DNA from: Chitinophagaceae bacterium DXS
GTDB lineage: Bacteria; Bacteroidota; Bacteroidia; Chitinophagales; Chitinophagaceae
NCBI GenBank assembly: GCA_030345135.1
Contig: CP128386.1
Coordinates: 2,247,256 to 2,311,255 of the forward strand
Direction of reading: 5' to 3'
Length of the DNA stretch: 64,000 bases
Shown piece after piece: positions 55,241-63,985 of the stretch. How positions within the stretch are numbered: the stretch's first letter is position 1; each line of letters opens with the position of its first letter. The translations under genes were made by a program, and so were the position numbers. The notes under the pieces were generated by a model. The model ran no database searches. It saw nothing but the letters and a program-made list of their open reading frames with translations, and was not told where the DNA came from.

Positions 55241-56727
55241 CTATAATATTTATCGCTCCAGCGTAATTCATTTTTAAGCTGATGCAGGTTGGTTTGTTTG
55301 TTAATTAATACACATTCAATGTTGGCCATATCTGCAAAGTCATCTAAATGTTCGGATGTCAGGTTCTGGCTATAACATGTGTGGTGTGCGCCGCCGGCTA
55401 AGATCCATGCAGCGCAACCAGTTTGCATGTCAGGATATGGTTTCCACAATACCCTGGCTACAGGCAGTTTTGGAAGATCATGAACAGGCTTAACCGCTTC
55501 TACTTCGTTTACCAGTAAACGGAAACGGTTACCCATGTCTATAATTGAAGCATTAAGCGCAGGACCTCCGCTTACGTTGAACACCAACCTAACGGGGTCC
55601 GCCTTGCCGCCAATACCCAACGGATGAATTTCGCAGGAGGGCTTGCCATCAGCAATGGAAGAACATATCTCAAGCATATGCGCGCCAAGTACCATTTCAT
55701 TGCCCGGCTCAAAATGATAAGTATAATCTTCCATGAAAGAGTTACCGCCTTTTAAACCACTACCCATAACTTTCATAGCACGGACTAAGGCAGATGTTTT
55801 CCAGTCGCCTTCACCACCGAAGCCATAACCTTGCTCCATCAATCGTTGAGATGCGATGCCGGGTAGCTGGACCATGCCATGCAGATCTTCGAATGTATCT
55901 GTATACCCTTTAAAGTTACCCTGTTCTAAAAAGTATTTTAACCCGAGTTCAATTCTTGCAGCATCTCTTAAAGAAGCGTATTGTGCCCCGTTTTTAGTCA
56001 ATGATGCTGCAAGCTTGTATGTGTCGTTGTATTCATCGCAAAGCTTGTCAACATCCGCATTAGTTACTTCGTTTACAACTTTTACAAGATCTCCTATTCC
56101 ATGTGTATTCACGGAATAACCGAATTGTAATTCGGCCTCTACTTTATCGCCTTCTGTAACAGCCACCTGGCGCATGTTATCGCCGAAGCGAACAAATTTT
56201 GCTCCCTGCCAGTCGTGCCAGCCTGCTGCTGCCCTGGCCCACACGTTAATGCTGTTTAATACATTTTCGTTTTGCCAGTGACCTACAATCACTTTTCTTC
56301 GCAGGCGCATGCGGCTTACCATAAATCCGAATTCTCTGTCACCGTGCGCGCTCTGATTCAGGTTCATAAAGTCCATGTCGATATCATTCCACGGAATATC
56401 CCTGTTGAATTGTGTATGCAAATGACATAAAGGCTTCTGCAATATTTTAAGACCACCGATCCACATTTTAGCCGGTGAAAAAGTATGCATCCATGCAATG
56501 ATACCGATACAGTTGGTACTGTTATTTGCCTGCTGACATAGCGCGTAAATTTCTTCAGTCGTCTTTAATACAGGCTTAAACACAACAGTCACGGGTATTT
56601 GTGAACTGTTATTCAATGATGCTGCTATCTCCTGCGAGTGTGCCGCTACCTGTTGCAAAGTCTCTTCACCATATAGAAACTGGCTGCCGGTTACAAACCA
56701 TACTTCCAGTTGTTTTAAGTTTATCAT
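55237..56727 (-). CDS. araA: L-arabinose isomerase
   Basis: Converts L-arabinose to L-ribulose; manganese-dependent hexamer. 496 residues, family length. The active-site segments are present: [18 protein letters not shown] (E306 of E. coli), FMEDYTYHF (E333), [10 protein letters not shown] (H350) and GGAHHTCYS (H450). Opens [22 protein letters not shown]. It sits 34 nt downstream of araD and, with araB, forms the core catabolic unit. The order araB-(GH51)-araD-araA is that of many Bacteroidota arabinose operons. Confidence 0.96.
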   Translation of the reverse strand: MINLKQLEVWFVTGSQFLYGEETLQQVAAHSQEIAASLNNSSQIPVTVVFKPVLKTTEEIYALCQQANNSTNCIGIIAWMHTFSPAKMWIGGLKILQKPLCHLHTQFNRDIPWNDIDMDFMNLNQSAHGDREFGFMVSRMRLRRKVIVGHWQNENVLNSINVWARAAAGWHDWQGAKFVRFGDNMRQVAVTEGDKVEAELQFGYSVNTHGIGDLVKVVNEVTNADVDKLCDEYNDTYKLAASLTKNGAQYASLRDAARIELGLKYFLEQGNFKGYTDTFEDLHGMVQLPGIASQRLMEQGYGFGGEGDWKTSALVRAMKVMGSGLKGGNSFMEDYTYHFEPGNEMVLGAHMLEICSSIADGKPSCEIHPLGIGGKADPVRLVFNVSGGPALNASIIDMGNRFRLLVNEVEAVKPVHDLPKLPVARVLWKPYPDMQTGCAAWILAGGAHHTCYSQNLTSEHLDDFADMANIECVLINKQTNLHQLKNELRWSDKYYS

Positions 56728-56761
56728 GTGTGCTTTTTATTTTATGAGAATGAGTTGATTG

Positions 56762-57460
56762 CTATTGCTGGCCGTAATAAGAATCGGGGCCATGTTTGCG
56801 TTCATAATGTTTTTTTACCAGCGAATCTTTAAGGCGTAACGCATCCGCCTTTATGCTTTCCGTTAAATAAGCCATGTGTGCAACGGACTCCAGCACTGCG
56901 CTGTTGTAAACCGCCTTTGCGGCAGTCTTGCCCCACGTAAACGGCGCGTGACTTCCTACCAAAACCATTTCGACTTCTTCGTAGGTTAATCCTCTTTCTT
57001 TAAAACAATTCATGATCTGGAAGCCTGTCTCGTATTCATAATCGCCTTTGATCATATCATCATGCATGGGCGCTGCACATGGAATATCAACGGTGTTGTG
57101 ATCCGCATGCGTAGTACCAAAAATCGGGATATCACGTAACGCTTGCGCCCAGGCCGTTGCGTAAGTGGAATGCGTATGCACGATGCCTCCGATGTGTTGC
57201 CAATGCTTGTATAAAACAGCATGTGTTTTTGTGTCGGATGATGGCCTTAGTGATCCTTCAACCGTGTTGCCGTCAAAATCAACAATCACCATTTTTTCGG
57301 GTGATAGTTCCTCATAAGGAACACCACTGGGCTTGATAGCAAAAACACCCAGTTCCCGGTCTGCTGCACTTACATTTCCAAAGGTGAACAACACCAGCCC
57401 CAGCTTGGGCAGTTGCATGTTTGCTTCGTATGCTTCTTGTTGGATGTGTGCGTATTTCAT
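56762..57460 (-). CDS. araD: L-ribulose-5-phosphate 4-epimerase
   Basis: Converts L-ribulose 5-phosphate to D-xylulose 5-phosphate. 232 residues, class II aldolase fold: the zinc histidines are in GIVHTHSTYATAW and, near the C-terminus, LVGSHAPFTWGK; THADHNTVDIPC gives the substrate region. It starts at the ATG at 57460, where the start overlaps an ACGTAAAACGTAAATG repeat, so the initiation region is repeat-made. araA follows 34 nt later. No paralogue (ulaF, sgbE) context is visible, so the arabinose role is favoured. Confidence 0.95.
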   Translation of the reverse strand: MKYAHIQQEAYEANMQLPKLGLVLFTFGNVSAADRELGVFAIKPSGVPYEELSPEKMVIVDFDGNTVEGSLRPSSDTKTHAVLYKHWQHIGGIVHTHSTYATAWAQALRDIPIFGTTHADHNTVDIPCAAPMHDDMIKGDYEYETGFQIMNCFKERGLTYEEVEMVLVGSHAPFTWGKTAAKAVYNSAVLESVAHMAYLTESIKADALRLKDSLVKKHYERKHGPDSYYGQQ

Positions 57461-57613
57461 TTACGTTTTACGTTTTACGTTATACGTTGTAAGTTTTACG
57501 TTGTACGTTATAAGTCTTGCCTTGAATGTTATAAGTCGTAGGTTTCAAGATACCTGGTCACCACTTGTCTTCGCTGCGATAAACGTATAACGTACAACTT
57601 ATAACTTACAACT
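57461..57613. repeat. ACGTATAACG inverted pair, GH51-araD gap
   Basis: Long left arm 57461-57530 and inverse right arm 57581-57613; the latter contains 57583-57605, identical to 8752-8774, and begins directly after the GH51 stop (TAG). The left arm touches the araD start codon. Confidence 0.85.
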
Positions 57614-59150
57614 ACTTAAGTGTTACCAGCACCACCGACATCGGCGGCATGTTCACACTTAACTGATTGCCATTCTTTTTAAAGTCAGAAAAAGAAGCGG
57701 CCTTTACTTTATTTGGCTGGTCGAACGTGTTAATATCAGTAAACTTGCCAGAGGTAACAATTTGCGCTTCGCTGCTGTTCAGATTGGCCCCGCCGAATGA
57801 TGTATTTACCGTGATCTTTTTTGTTGGATCAATATTTACCAATGTGATGTGAATAGCCCCACTTGCATCTTTTGACGCAGATGCATTGATGGCAGGGATT
57901 TTTTCACTGCCGAAAGTGTAGTCAGGACTGGTGAAATTCAATGGCAACAGTGTAGCATCCTGGTGAACTTTATACAGATCAAATACATGATAAGTTGGCG
58001 TAAGCAGCATCTTCTCTTTGTCTGTCAGGATCAGCGCCTGTAACACGTTTACAGTTTGTGCAAGATTGGCCATTTTAACCCTGTCGCAATGGTTGTTGAA
58101 TATATTGAGGGAAGAAGCCGCAACCAATGCATCACGCAGGCTATTTTGCTGATACAGGAAAGCTGGATTTGTTCCGGGTTCTGCATCTGTCCAGATCCCC
58201 CACTCATCCACCGCCAAAGCCACTTTCTTTTGAGGATCATATTTATCCATTATAGCACTGTGCTTATTGATCAGGTCCTCTATATGCAGGCAATTCTTCA
58301 TGCCTTTGAAATAACCTTCTTCATTGAATTCAGTTGCAGAACCTTTCTTTTCCCAATTGCCTACGACTGTGTAGTAGTGCATGGAGATACCCCACATTTG
58401 CCAGGGATGGATATTTTTCATACATACTTCTGTCCAGTTGTAGTCTTCCGAATTTGCACCGCTTGCTACTTTCTTTAAAGGCGCACCGGGATAGTTTTTA
58501 CAGAAGGCTGCGTATTGCTTGTAGTTATCTGTATAATATTCAGGCGTCATGTCACCACCACAACCCCAGCTTTCGTTACCAACACCCCAATAAGCGACGT
58601 TATAAGGCTTATCATGACCATTTTTTCTGCGGAGATCAGCAAGTGCACTCTGACCGTTGAAGTTGAGATATTCAATCCAGTTTGACATCTCCTGTGGCGT
58701 TCCCGAACCCATATTACCGGCTATATAAGGTTCACAACCAATGAGGTCACAAAGCTGAAGAAACTCATGCGTACCGAAACTATTGTCTTCTGATACCATT
58801 CCCCAGTTCGAATTAACTGTTTTCGGACGTTTTTCAACCGGACCGATACCGTCGCTCCAATGGTACTGATCAGCAAAACAACCACCGGGCCAACGCAACA
58901 ATGGCAGCTTTATTTTCTTTAATGCATTAACTACATCCATCCTGATACGACCTTGTTTAGGTACGTTCATTTTCTCATCTACCCAAAAGCCATCGTAGAT
59001 ACATCTGCCGAGATGTTCAGCAAAATGTCCGTAAATCTCTTTGTTGATTTTTTGATTTCCGGCAGTGTTAACAGTGAGTTGTACTGATTGCGCCTTCAGG
59101 CAATTACATAACACGATAAGTGCAACCAGAACCAGGCAAGATCGTCTCAT
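57612..59150 (-). CDS. GH51 alpha-N-arabinofuranosidase
   Basis: Exported enzyme releasing terminal alpha-L-arabinofuranose. 512 residues: a signal peptide (ending CNCLKAQ), KINKEIYGHFAEHLGRCIYDGFWV of the standard AbfA type, acid/base Glu in GVGNESWGCGG near residue 193, nucleophile in LAVDEWGIW near residue 316, then a jelly-roll domain ending MPPMSVVLVTLK. It is the shorter, single-domain type. Second gene of the arabinose operon, between araB and araD. Confidence 0.92.
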   Translation of the reverse strand: MRRSCLVLVALIVLCNCLKAQSVQLTVNTAGNQKINKEIYGHFAEHLGRCIYDGFWVDEKMNVPKQGRIRMDVVNALKKIKLPLLRWPGGCFADQYHWSDGIGPVEKRPKTVNSNWGMVSEDNSFGTHEFLQLCDLIGCEPYIAGNMGSGTPQEMSNWIEYLNFNGQSALADLRRKNGHDKPYNVAYWGVGNESWGCGGDMTPEYYTDNYKQYAAFCKNYPGAPLKKVASGANSEDYNWTEVCMKNIHPWQMWGISMHYYTVVGNWEKKGSATEFNEEGYFKGMKNCLHIEDLINKHSAIMDKYDPQKKVALAVDEWGIWTDAEPGTNPAFLYQQNSLRDALVAASSLNIFNNHCDRVKMANLAQTVNVLQALILTDKEKMLLTPTYHVFDLYKVHQDATLLPLNFTSPDYTFGSEKIPAINASASKDASGAIHITLVNIDPTKKITVNTSFGGANLNSSEAQIVTSGKFTDINTFDQPNKVKAASFSDFKKNGNQLSVNMPPMSVVLVTLK

Positions 59151-59216
59151 ATTAGTTGTTTTTTCTAACTCAAGCAGTGTGATTCAATTAAATGTTAGTC
59201 GTTATTCAGTGTTTTT

Positions 59217-59322
59217 CAAGTACGATTTACGAAGTACGAAGTACTCAGTTTTACACAGGTCCAATCTTAGCAACAGCCTAGCGTAATCGTCATTGTCAAT
59301 TCTCCATTTTCAATTATCAATT
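59217..59322. repeat. GTACGAAG and AATTGAAAATTG repeats between araB and GH51
   Basis: A GTACGATTTACGAAGTACG block at 59217-59245 and an inverse AATTGAAAATTG block at 59290-59322 that starts directly at the araB stop. Here the two arms belong to different families. Confidence 0.8.
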
Positions 59323-60979
59323 AACTCACACATTCCCCCAGCCTCTTGTATTTCTCAAACCTTCTCGCGTAAAGTGTAACATTTGCAGGGTTGGGATTAT
59401 AATGATTGTCAAAGCCGCTTCCCATAGCTGCCATTGCGTCTTCTACAGTTTTGTATAAACCGGCAGCAGTGGCCGCAAACATTGCAGCACCGGCAGCGCA
59501 GGTTTGTTCTGAAGTGTGAATGCGGATCGGCATATTCATTACATCAGCCATTACCTGCATGATATATGAGGATTTTTTAGCGACGCCACCAAGACCAATT
59601 AATCCTTTTACAGGAACGCCTTCATGATTAAATCTGTCGACAATCGCTTTCGCGCCGAAACACGTAGCCTCAACCAATGCCTTGAAAATACGCGGTGCAT
59701 CAGAAGCAAGATTTAACCCACTGATCGCTCCTTTCAACAACTGATTGGCATCGGGCGTTCTGCGACCATTCAGCCAGTCAACAGCCAGCTCATCATTTTC
59801 TTTTAAAGGCAGGGCGGCAGCCTCGTTGGCCAATGTTGAGATAATGGAATCGTTGATTTCTTTCTTTAGCAGATCTGCCGTTGCGGCATCTATAACTGAT
59901 GATTTCTGTAAGAGGTTATTAACGGGCCACGCCACTATGTTTTTAAACCAGGCATACGTATCGCCGAAGGCACTTTGTCCTGCTTCCAGCCCCATCATAC
60001 CGGGAATTACAGATCCCGGAACCTGTCCGCATATACCTCTGACGAGTTTGCCATCTACTTCCTCCATCGGAGCAACCAGCATGTCACAGGTGGAAGTCCC
60101 CATCACTTTGCTTAAGTGATAAGGTTCAATTTGTCCGCCTACTGCGCCCATGTGCGCATCAAAAGCACCAACCCCCACAATAACATCAGTCGATAGTCCC
60201 AGGCGATGTGCCCATTCTTCTGAGAGATTGCCGGCAGGTTTATCTGAGGTATACGTTTCTTTAAATAACCGTTCAGTAAACCCTTTCAATAAAGGATCTA
60301 TTGAAGAGAAGAATGTATCCGGAGGAAGTCCTCCATACTCTTTCGCCCACAAAGCTTTGTGACCGGCAGAGCAAACACCCCTTTTCATTGCGCTAACCGC
60401 TGTTCCGCCCGTCAATAGGAAGGGAATCCAATCACAATGCTCTACCCAGGAATAGCAGGCGTTTCGCACAGATTCATCTTCACGCAATATATGTAGCAAT
60501 TTTGCCCAGAACCATTCTGAAGAATAGATCCCTCCGACAAACTGTAAGTAATTGACATCAAATTTTTCAGCGTGCGCATTGATCTCCGCCGCTTCTTTGG
60601 TTGAGGTGTGATCCTTCCACAATACGAACATCGCATTCGGATTGTTCTCAAACTCAGGCAGCAAAGCCAACGGCGTACCGGTTTTGTCAACCGCTACAGG
60701 CGTAGAGCCAGTGGTATCGACAGAGATCGCCTTTACCGCCGAAGCAGATAACGGACCTGCCTTCGTGATACACTCGCGGATGGTTGCCGTAAGGCCTTCT
60801 ACATAATCCAGCGGATGTTGCCTGAAACGATTGGATGCTGCATCGCAATAAAGGCCATCCCTCCAGCGCGGATAGTAAAACACCGCCGAAGCAACTTCAT
60901 CGCCATTACGAGCATTCAGCATAACTGATCTTACTGAGTCAGTTCCGTAGTCAACCCCTATTACAAATGAGTCATTCAT
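59321..60979 (-). CDS. araB: Ribulokinase
   Basis: Phosphorylates L-ribulose to L-ribulose 5-phosphate. FGGY family, 552 residues: GVDYGTDSVRSVMLNARNGD at 8-27 (ATP/sugar motif), SVDTTGSTPVAVD, VGAFDAHMGAVGGQ, and the C-terminal GLIGLGGVAKKS and TCAAGAAMFAA (FGGY signature 2). Starts at the ATG at 60979, 26 nt after a perfect -7 box. It is the first gene of the operon. Other FGGY kinases (xylulokinase, glycerol kinase) differ in the N-terminal domain length and context. Confidence 0.95.
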   Translation of the reverse strand: MNDSFVIGVDYGTDSVRSVMLNARNGDEVASAVFYYPRWRDGLYCDAASNRFRQHPLDYVEGLTATIRECITKAGPLSASAVKAISVDTTGSTPVAVDKTGTPLALLPEFENNPNAMFVLWKDHTSTKEAAEINAHAEKFDVNYLQFVGGIYSSEWFWAKLLHILREDESVRNACYSWVEHCDWIPFLLTGGTAVSAMKRGVCSAGHKALWAKEYGGLPPDTFFSSIDPLLKGFTERLFKETYTSDKPAGNLSEEWAHRLGLSTDVIVGVGAFDAHMGAVGGQIEPYHLSKVMGTSTCDMLVAPMEEVDGKLVRGICGQVPGSVIPGMMGLEAGQSAFGDTYAWFKNIVAWPVNNLLQKSSVIDAATADLLKKEINDSIISTLANEAAALPLKENDELAVDWLNGRRTPDANQLLKGAISGLNLASDAPRIFKALVEATCFGAKAIVDRFNHEGVPVKGLIGLGGVAKKSSYIMQVMADVMNMPIRIHTSEQTCAAGAAMFAATAAGLYKTVEDAMAAMGSGFDNHYNPNPANVTLYARRFEKYKRLGECVS

Positions 60980-61005
60980 ATGAACAAGCTAAAGTGTTAG
61001 TAGGT

Positions 61006-61037
61006 CAAATATAGAATAAGAATTGTAATAATGACAA
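61006..61037 (-). promoter_or_regulatory. araB promoter with overlapping palindrome
   Basis: On the minus strand TTG (61035-61037) is 21 nt upstream of TATATTTG (61006-61013), a perfect -33/-7 pair. AATTGT-N7-ACAATT (61021-61039) overlaps the -33 element and is a candidate AraR operator. The core ACAATTGT recurs once in front of araR (53242-53249). Confidence 0.65.
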
Positions 61038-61062
61038 TTAAAACGAAAATATTTTTTTGGGG

Positions 61063-61271
61063 GAACCACAGAGGCACGGGAGCACGGAGAAACACAACGG
61101 CTTTTTTGAATAGAGAAAAGGTTTAGGTCGAACAAAAAATACACAACTTATTCAATACACCCAAGATCGAAACCTAAACGCAGTTGGTCAACGCGTGATC
61201 CGCCTGTTTTTAGAGTCCCTGAGGTTCTTAAACGCCGTGATTCGCCCTGTCTTCCGTGCCTCCGTGGTTCC
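61063..61271. repeat. CACGGAGGCACGG inverted pair upstream of araB
   Basis: Arms 61063-61101 and 61234-61271 are inverse; the 132-nt spacer also has GGTTTAGGTCGA (near 61130) and a partial inverse copy near 61175. No gene is present. Together with a terminator this explains the 461-nt gap. Confidence 0.85.
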
Positions 61272-61277
61272 ATAAAA

Positions 61278-61303
61278 AAGCCCGCGGCGAATGCCGCAGG
61301 CTT
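61278..61303 (-). terminator. Terminator downstream of the glutaminase-type gene
   Basis: An 11-bp stem with one mismatch (61278-61288 with 61293-61303) and loop GAAT is followed on the minus strand by TTTTTATG, 140 nt after the gene's stop. It separates this gene from the araB operon. Confidence 0.85.
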
Positions 61304-61420
61304 GTAAAACTCAAGATTACTACTTGCTATGAAAACTGTCTTTAATATAATTGTTTGGATATATTGGTCATTTCAACCATCACTTACCTCCATTTCCCCT
61401 ACCCCAATGACATTCCGTTA

Positions 61421-61440
61421 GCCACATTTTCAATTCTCAA
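61421..61440 (-). repeat. AATTGAGAATTG repeat directly after a stop codon
   Basis: Two words of the AATTGAAAATTG family begin at the base after the stop of the glutaminase-type gene. Confidence 0.75.
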
Positions 61441-63903
61441 TTATTTCATCTTGCTTTCCAGCAACTTCATAAAATAGCCACCCACTACACTTCTTGCCTG
61501 GAAACCAACCATTTTGCCGTTTGTTGTTTCGTGCCAGTCGCTGATAGGTACGCGGGAAGGTGTTTCCGCTGAGAACTTATAAATTGGGTTCACCAGGGCG
61601 TTGAAATCCTGCTGGTTATCAGCCAGCGTGGAAGTCCAGATGATCCAGTCTGATTTTGTGTAAGTTTTTCTGCTATCCAACGGCAATCCATATGCATTTT
61701 GCTTGGTGAGATAGTATTTAATCTCTTTCTCATACACCTCTTTAGGGAAGATGCCCAGGTTCAATACTTTATCCCAAACCAGGTTGTATTTCTGGCTCCA
61801 GGTGTTTTTGTTGTCGAAGGTCAGCGAATAGTGATCTCCGGCATCGGCCATTGTCATCCATTTTTTTGCCATTTCAGTTGCTGTCGCCTTGTATTTTTCG
61901 GCTGTAGCTTTTTCTCCCAGCATGTCAGCCAGCATCGCGTAGCTTCCGATACCTACAATGGCTTTTACTGAAAGGTTAGCGTTTCTGGCCAGGTGACCGG
62001 CAAAGTCATCTGTACAAAGCTGATTGGCAGGATCAAAACCATCACGCGTTAAGAAGTCAACCCATTGAGTAAGTGTCTTCCAGTGTTTTTTAGCATACTC
62101 AGCATTACCCTCAGCTTTAGCTATTGCCGCCGTAAGAATGATCATGTTGCCGGATTCTTCAACAGGCATGTCTTCACCGTAAGTTTGACCGTTTGCCAGA
62201 GGATAGGTTCCAAGATCGTGTGCAGCAAAAGGTTTTGTCCATTTTCCGCTTTCGCTGTAGTAGAAGATGCCGCTTAGCATTCCTTTCAACAGATCAGGAT
62301 TGTAAACCAGGTATAGCGGAGCTGATGGATAAGTAACGTCAACGGTGTTGATAGAACCATTGCTAAAGTTCTCTTTTGACAGGAATAAGAGATCACCCTG
62401 TGGACTCTTTACCAGTTTGTGTGCTGCAATGCTTTGTCTGTATGCAATTGCGCACAGTTTAGCATAGGTTTCGCCGCCGGCTTTTTCTGCATCTTTATAC
62501 ATGCTTTCATTAAAGTCAGCACATTTCTTCATAACAGAAGCGTAATCAGTTGCAGCCTGTGCCAGTTCTTTTTCAATAGTCTGGGATGCGTCATTCTTCC
62601 ACCAGGGTTTCAGATTTTGTTTAAAGTATTGAATGGAATAGATATCGTCATATCCTAACAATACGAATTGCTCTTTTGCATCGTTTCCAACCTTTCCTAA
62701 AGAAACAACAGTATTTAACATTAACGCTTTACCGTTAGTCGCTGAAGAATTTGTATTAGCTACTTTGCTTACAAAGGAAGCAACTGCGTCTTTTTCTCTG
62801 GTGATATATTGAACGGGCTTAACTGCAGAGGGGACTGCGACATACATATAGCCCCAGTCAATCCTCAGGTCGTCCCCTTTCTTTTGTAACACAGGCTGGT
62901 CTTTTGTTCCGGCTTTCAAAATGGACAATCCTGAGGAAGTATACCTTTGAGTCGTTACTTCCTGGGATGGCACATTTACCGCAACATTTGTAGAAGCACC
63001 AAAGAACAATTGCACGTCATGTGTTTTGCCGTCATTGGCTTTAACGCTATAGTTAATATAGCTAACCGGCCTTGAGAACAATGCAAGATCATTCATTAAT
63101 AAGGGTGAAGTGAAAGTAAGCGCTGCATCAACGCCACCGCACGTAAATTCATACACTGTCTGCGTTGCTTTAAGGCTAACGCTTTTCTGTTCTGCAACCA
63201 GCACATCATTGTTTATATCCTTAGCCGGCTCTTTTGCAATTCCCAAATCAAGGTTAGCGCCACCACCTGTGTTTACAACGTGCACAGCCAATACATTCTG
63301 TCCTTTTTTAAGCTTTTGCTTGTATGCTTCATCCAGAGGGACATAAGTATAACGCGCTGCACAACAGCCTGCAGTATAGATCTTCTCTCCGTTCAAAAAA
63401 ACTTCAACATCATCATCGTGCTTAAGCTTCAGGAATATATTCCCTTCCTCGGGCTTATTCAGTGTAAATGTTCTTCTTACCCAAATATCATGACCATCCC
63501 AAAATGTTTTTGCTTCCGAACGGTCATTACCGAATGGTGCGCCGCCTGTTTTCCAGGAAGCATCATTAAAGCTTTCGCTCATCCATTCGCCGGAAGGCTT
63601 CTCCATAGTATACTTCGCATCATAGGAGTTGTCTTCAGCGGCAGGAACCACAGCCTCGAATGGCTTCGCTGCGCTTCCAAGTACGCGGTATACCTTTCCA
63701 TCTACTTTTATCAATCCCAATAAAGACTGATCAGTACCTGTCCAGTGATTGGTAACAGACTCATTCAGTTTGTCTGTGTGTGACCAAATGCTGAAGTATG
63801 TGTCATGCGTGACCAACGGGTACGACGGCGCTTTAATATCCTGCGCCTTTGCAAATAGAGCCTGCAATAAAAATGCAGAGAATAAGATTTTTTTCATCGA
63901 CAT
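61441..63903 (-). CDS. Exported glutaminase-type (DUF4965/DUF5127-like) protein
   Basis: Large exported protein, 820 residues from the ATG at 63903: a signal peptide (MKKILFSAFLLQALFAKAQ), an N-terminal domain (APSYPLVTHDTYFSIWSHTDKL), an inserted galactose-binding-like beta-sandwich (about 100-235, GNIFLKLKHDDDVEVFLNGEK), a DUF5127-like part and a six-hairpin catalytic-like domain (about 485-815, with DDFAGHLARNANLSVKAIVG, LTFDNKNTWSQKYNLVWDK, PISDWHETT). The family is called glutaminase, but the (alpha/alpha)6 fold and position next to arabinose genes suggest a glycosidase; that is inference. The longer reading from 63966 is made of repeat. Confidence 0.82.
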   Translation of the reverse strand: MSMKKILFSAFLLQALFAKAQDIKAPSYPLVTHDTYFSIWSHTDKLNESVTNHWTGTDQSLLGLIKVDGKVYRVLGSAAKPFEAVVPAAEDNSYDAKYTMEKPSGEWMSESFNDASWKTGGAPFGNDRSEAKTFWDGHDIWVRRTFTLNKPEEGNIFLKLKHDDDVEVFLNGEKIYTAGCCAARYTYVPLDEAYKQKLKKGQNVLAVHVVNTGGGANLDLGIAKEPAKDINNDVLVAEQKSVSLKATQTVYEFTCGGVDAALTFTSPLLMNDLALFSRPVSYINYSVKANDGKTHDVQLFFGASTNVAVNVPSQEVTTQRYTSSGLSILKAGTKDQPVLQKKGDDLRIDWGYMYVAVPSAVKPVQYITREKDAVASFVSKVANTNSSATNGKALMLNTVVSLGKVGNDAKEQFVLLGYDDIYSIQYFKQNLKPWWKNDASQTIEKELAQAATDYASVMKKCADFNESMYKDAEKAGGETYAKLCAIAYRQSIAAHKLVKSPQGDLLFLSKENFSNGSINTVDVTYPSAPLYLVYNPDLLKGMLSGIFYYSESGKWTKPFAAHDLGTYPLANGQTYGEDMPVEESGNMIILTAAIAKAEGNAEYAKKHWKTLTQWVDFLTRDGFDPANQLCTDDFAGHLARNANLSVKAIVGIGSYAMLADMLGEKATAEKYKATATEMAKKWMTMADAGDHYSLTFDNKNTWSQKYNLVWDKVLNLGIFPKEVYEKEIKYYLTKQNAYGLPLDSRKTYTKSDWIIWTSTLADNQQDFNALVNPIYKFSAETPSRVPISDWHETTNGKMVGFQARSVVGGYFMKLLESKMK

Positions 63904-63927
63904 AATTACGTTTATAATTGTTTTTTT

Positions 63928-63985
63928 ATCTCTGATGTCTGATTTGATGATCTCTGATTTCTTCAACGCTAAGACGCTAATTAAT
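63928..63985. repeat. ATCAGACATCAGAGAT-type repeat at the window end
   Basis: Words ATCAGAGATCATCAAATCAGA (inverse) at 63928-63960 match the GATGTCTGATTTGAGG piece after dnaE (45296), and a CGCTAAGACGCTAA word follows. They supply the false upstream N-terminus of the previous gene. Confidence 0.65.
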
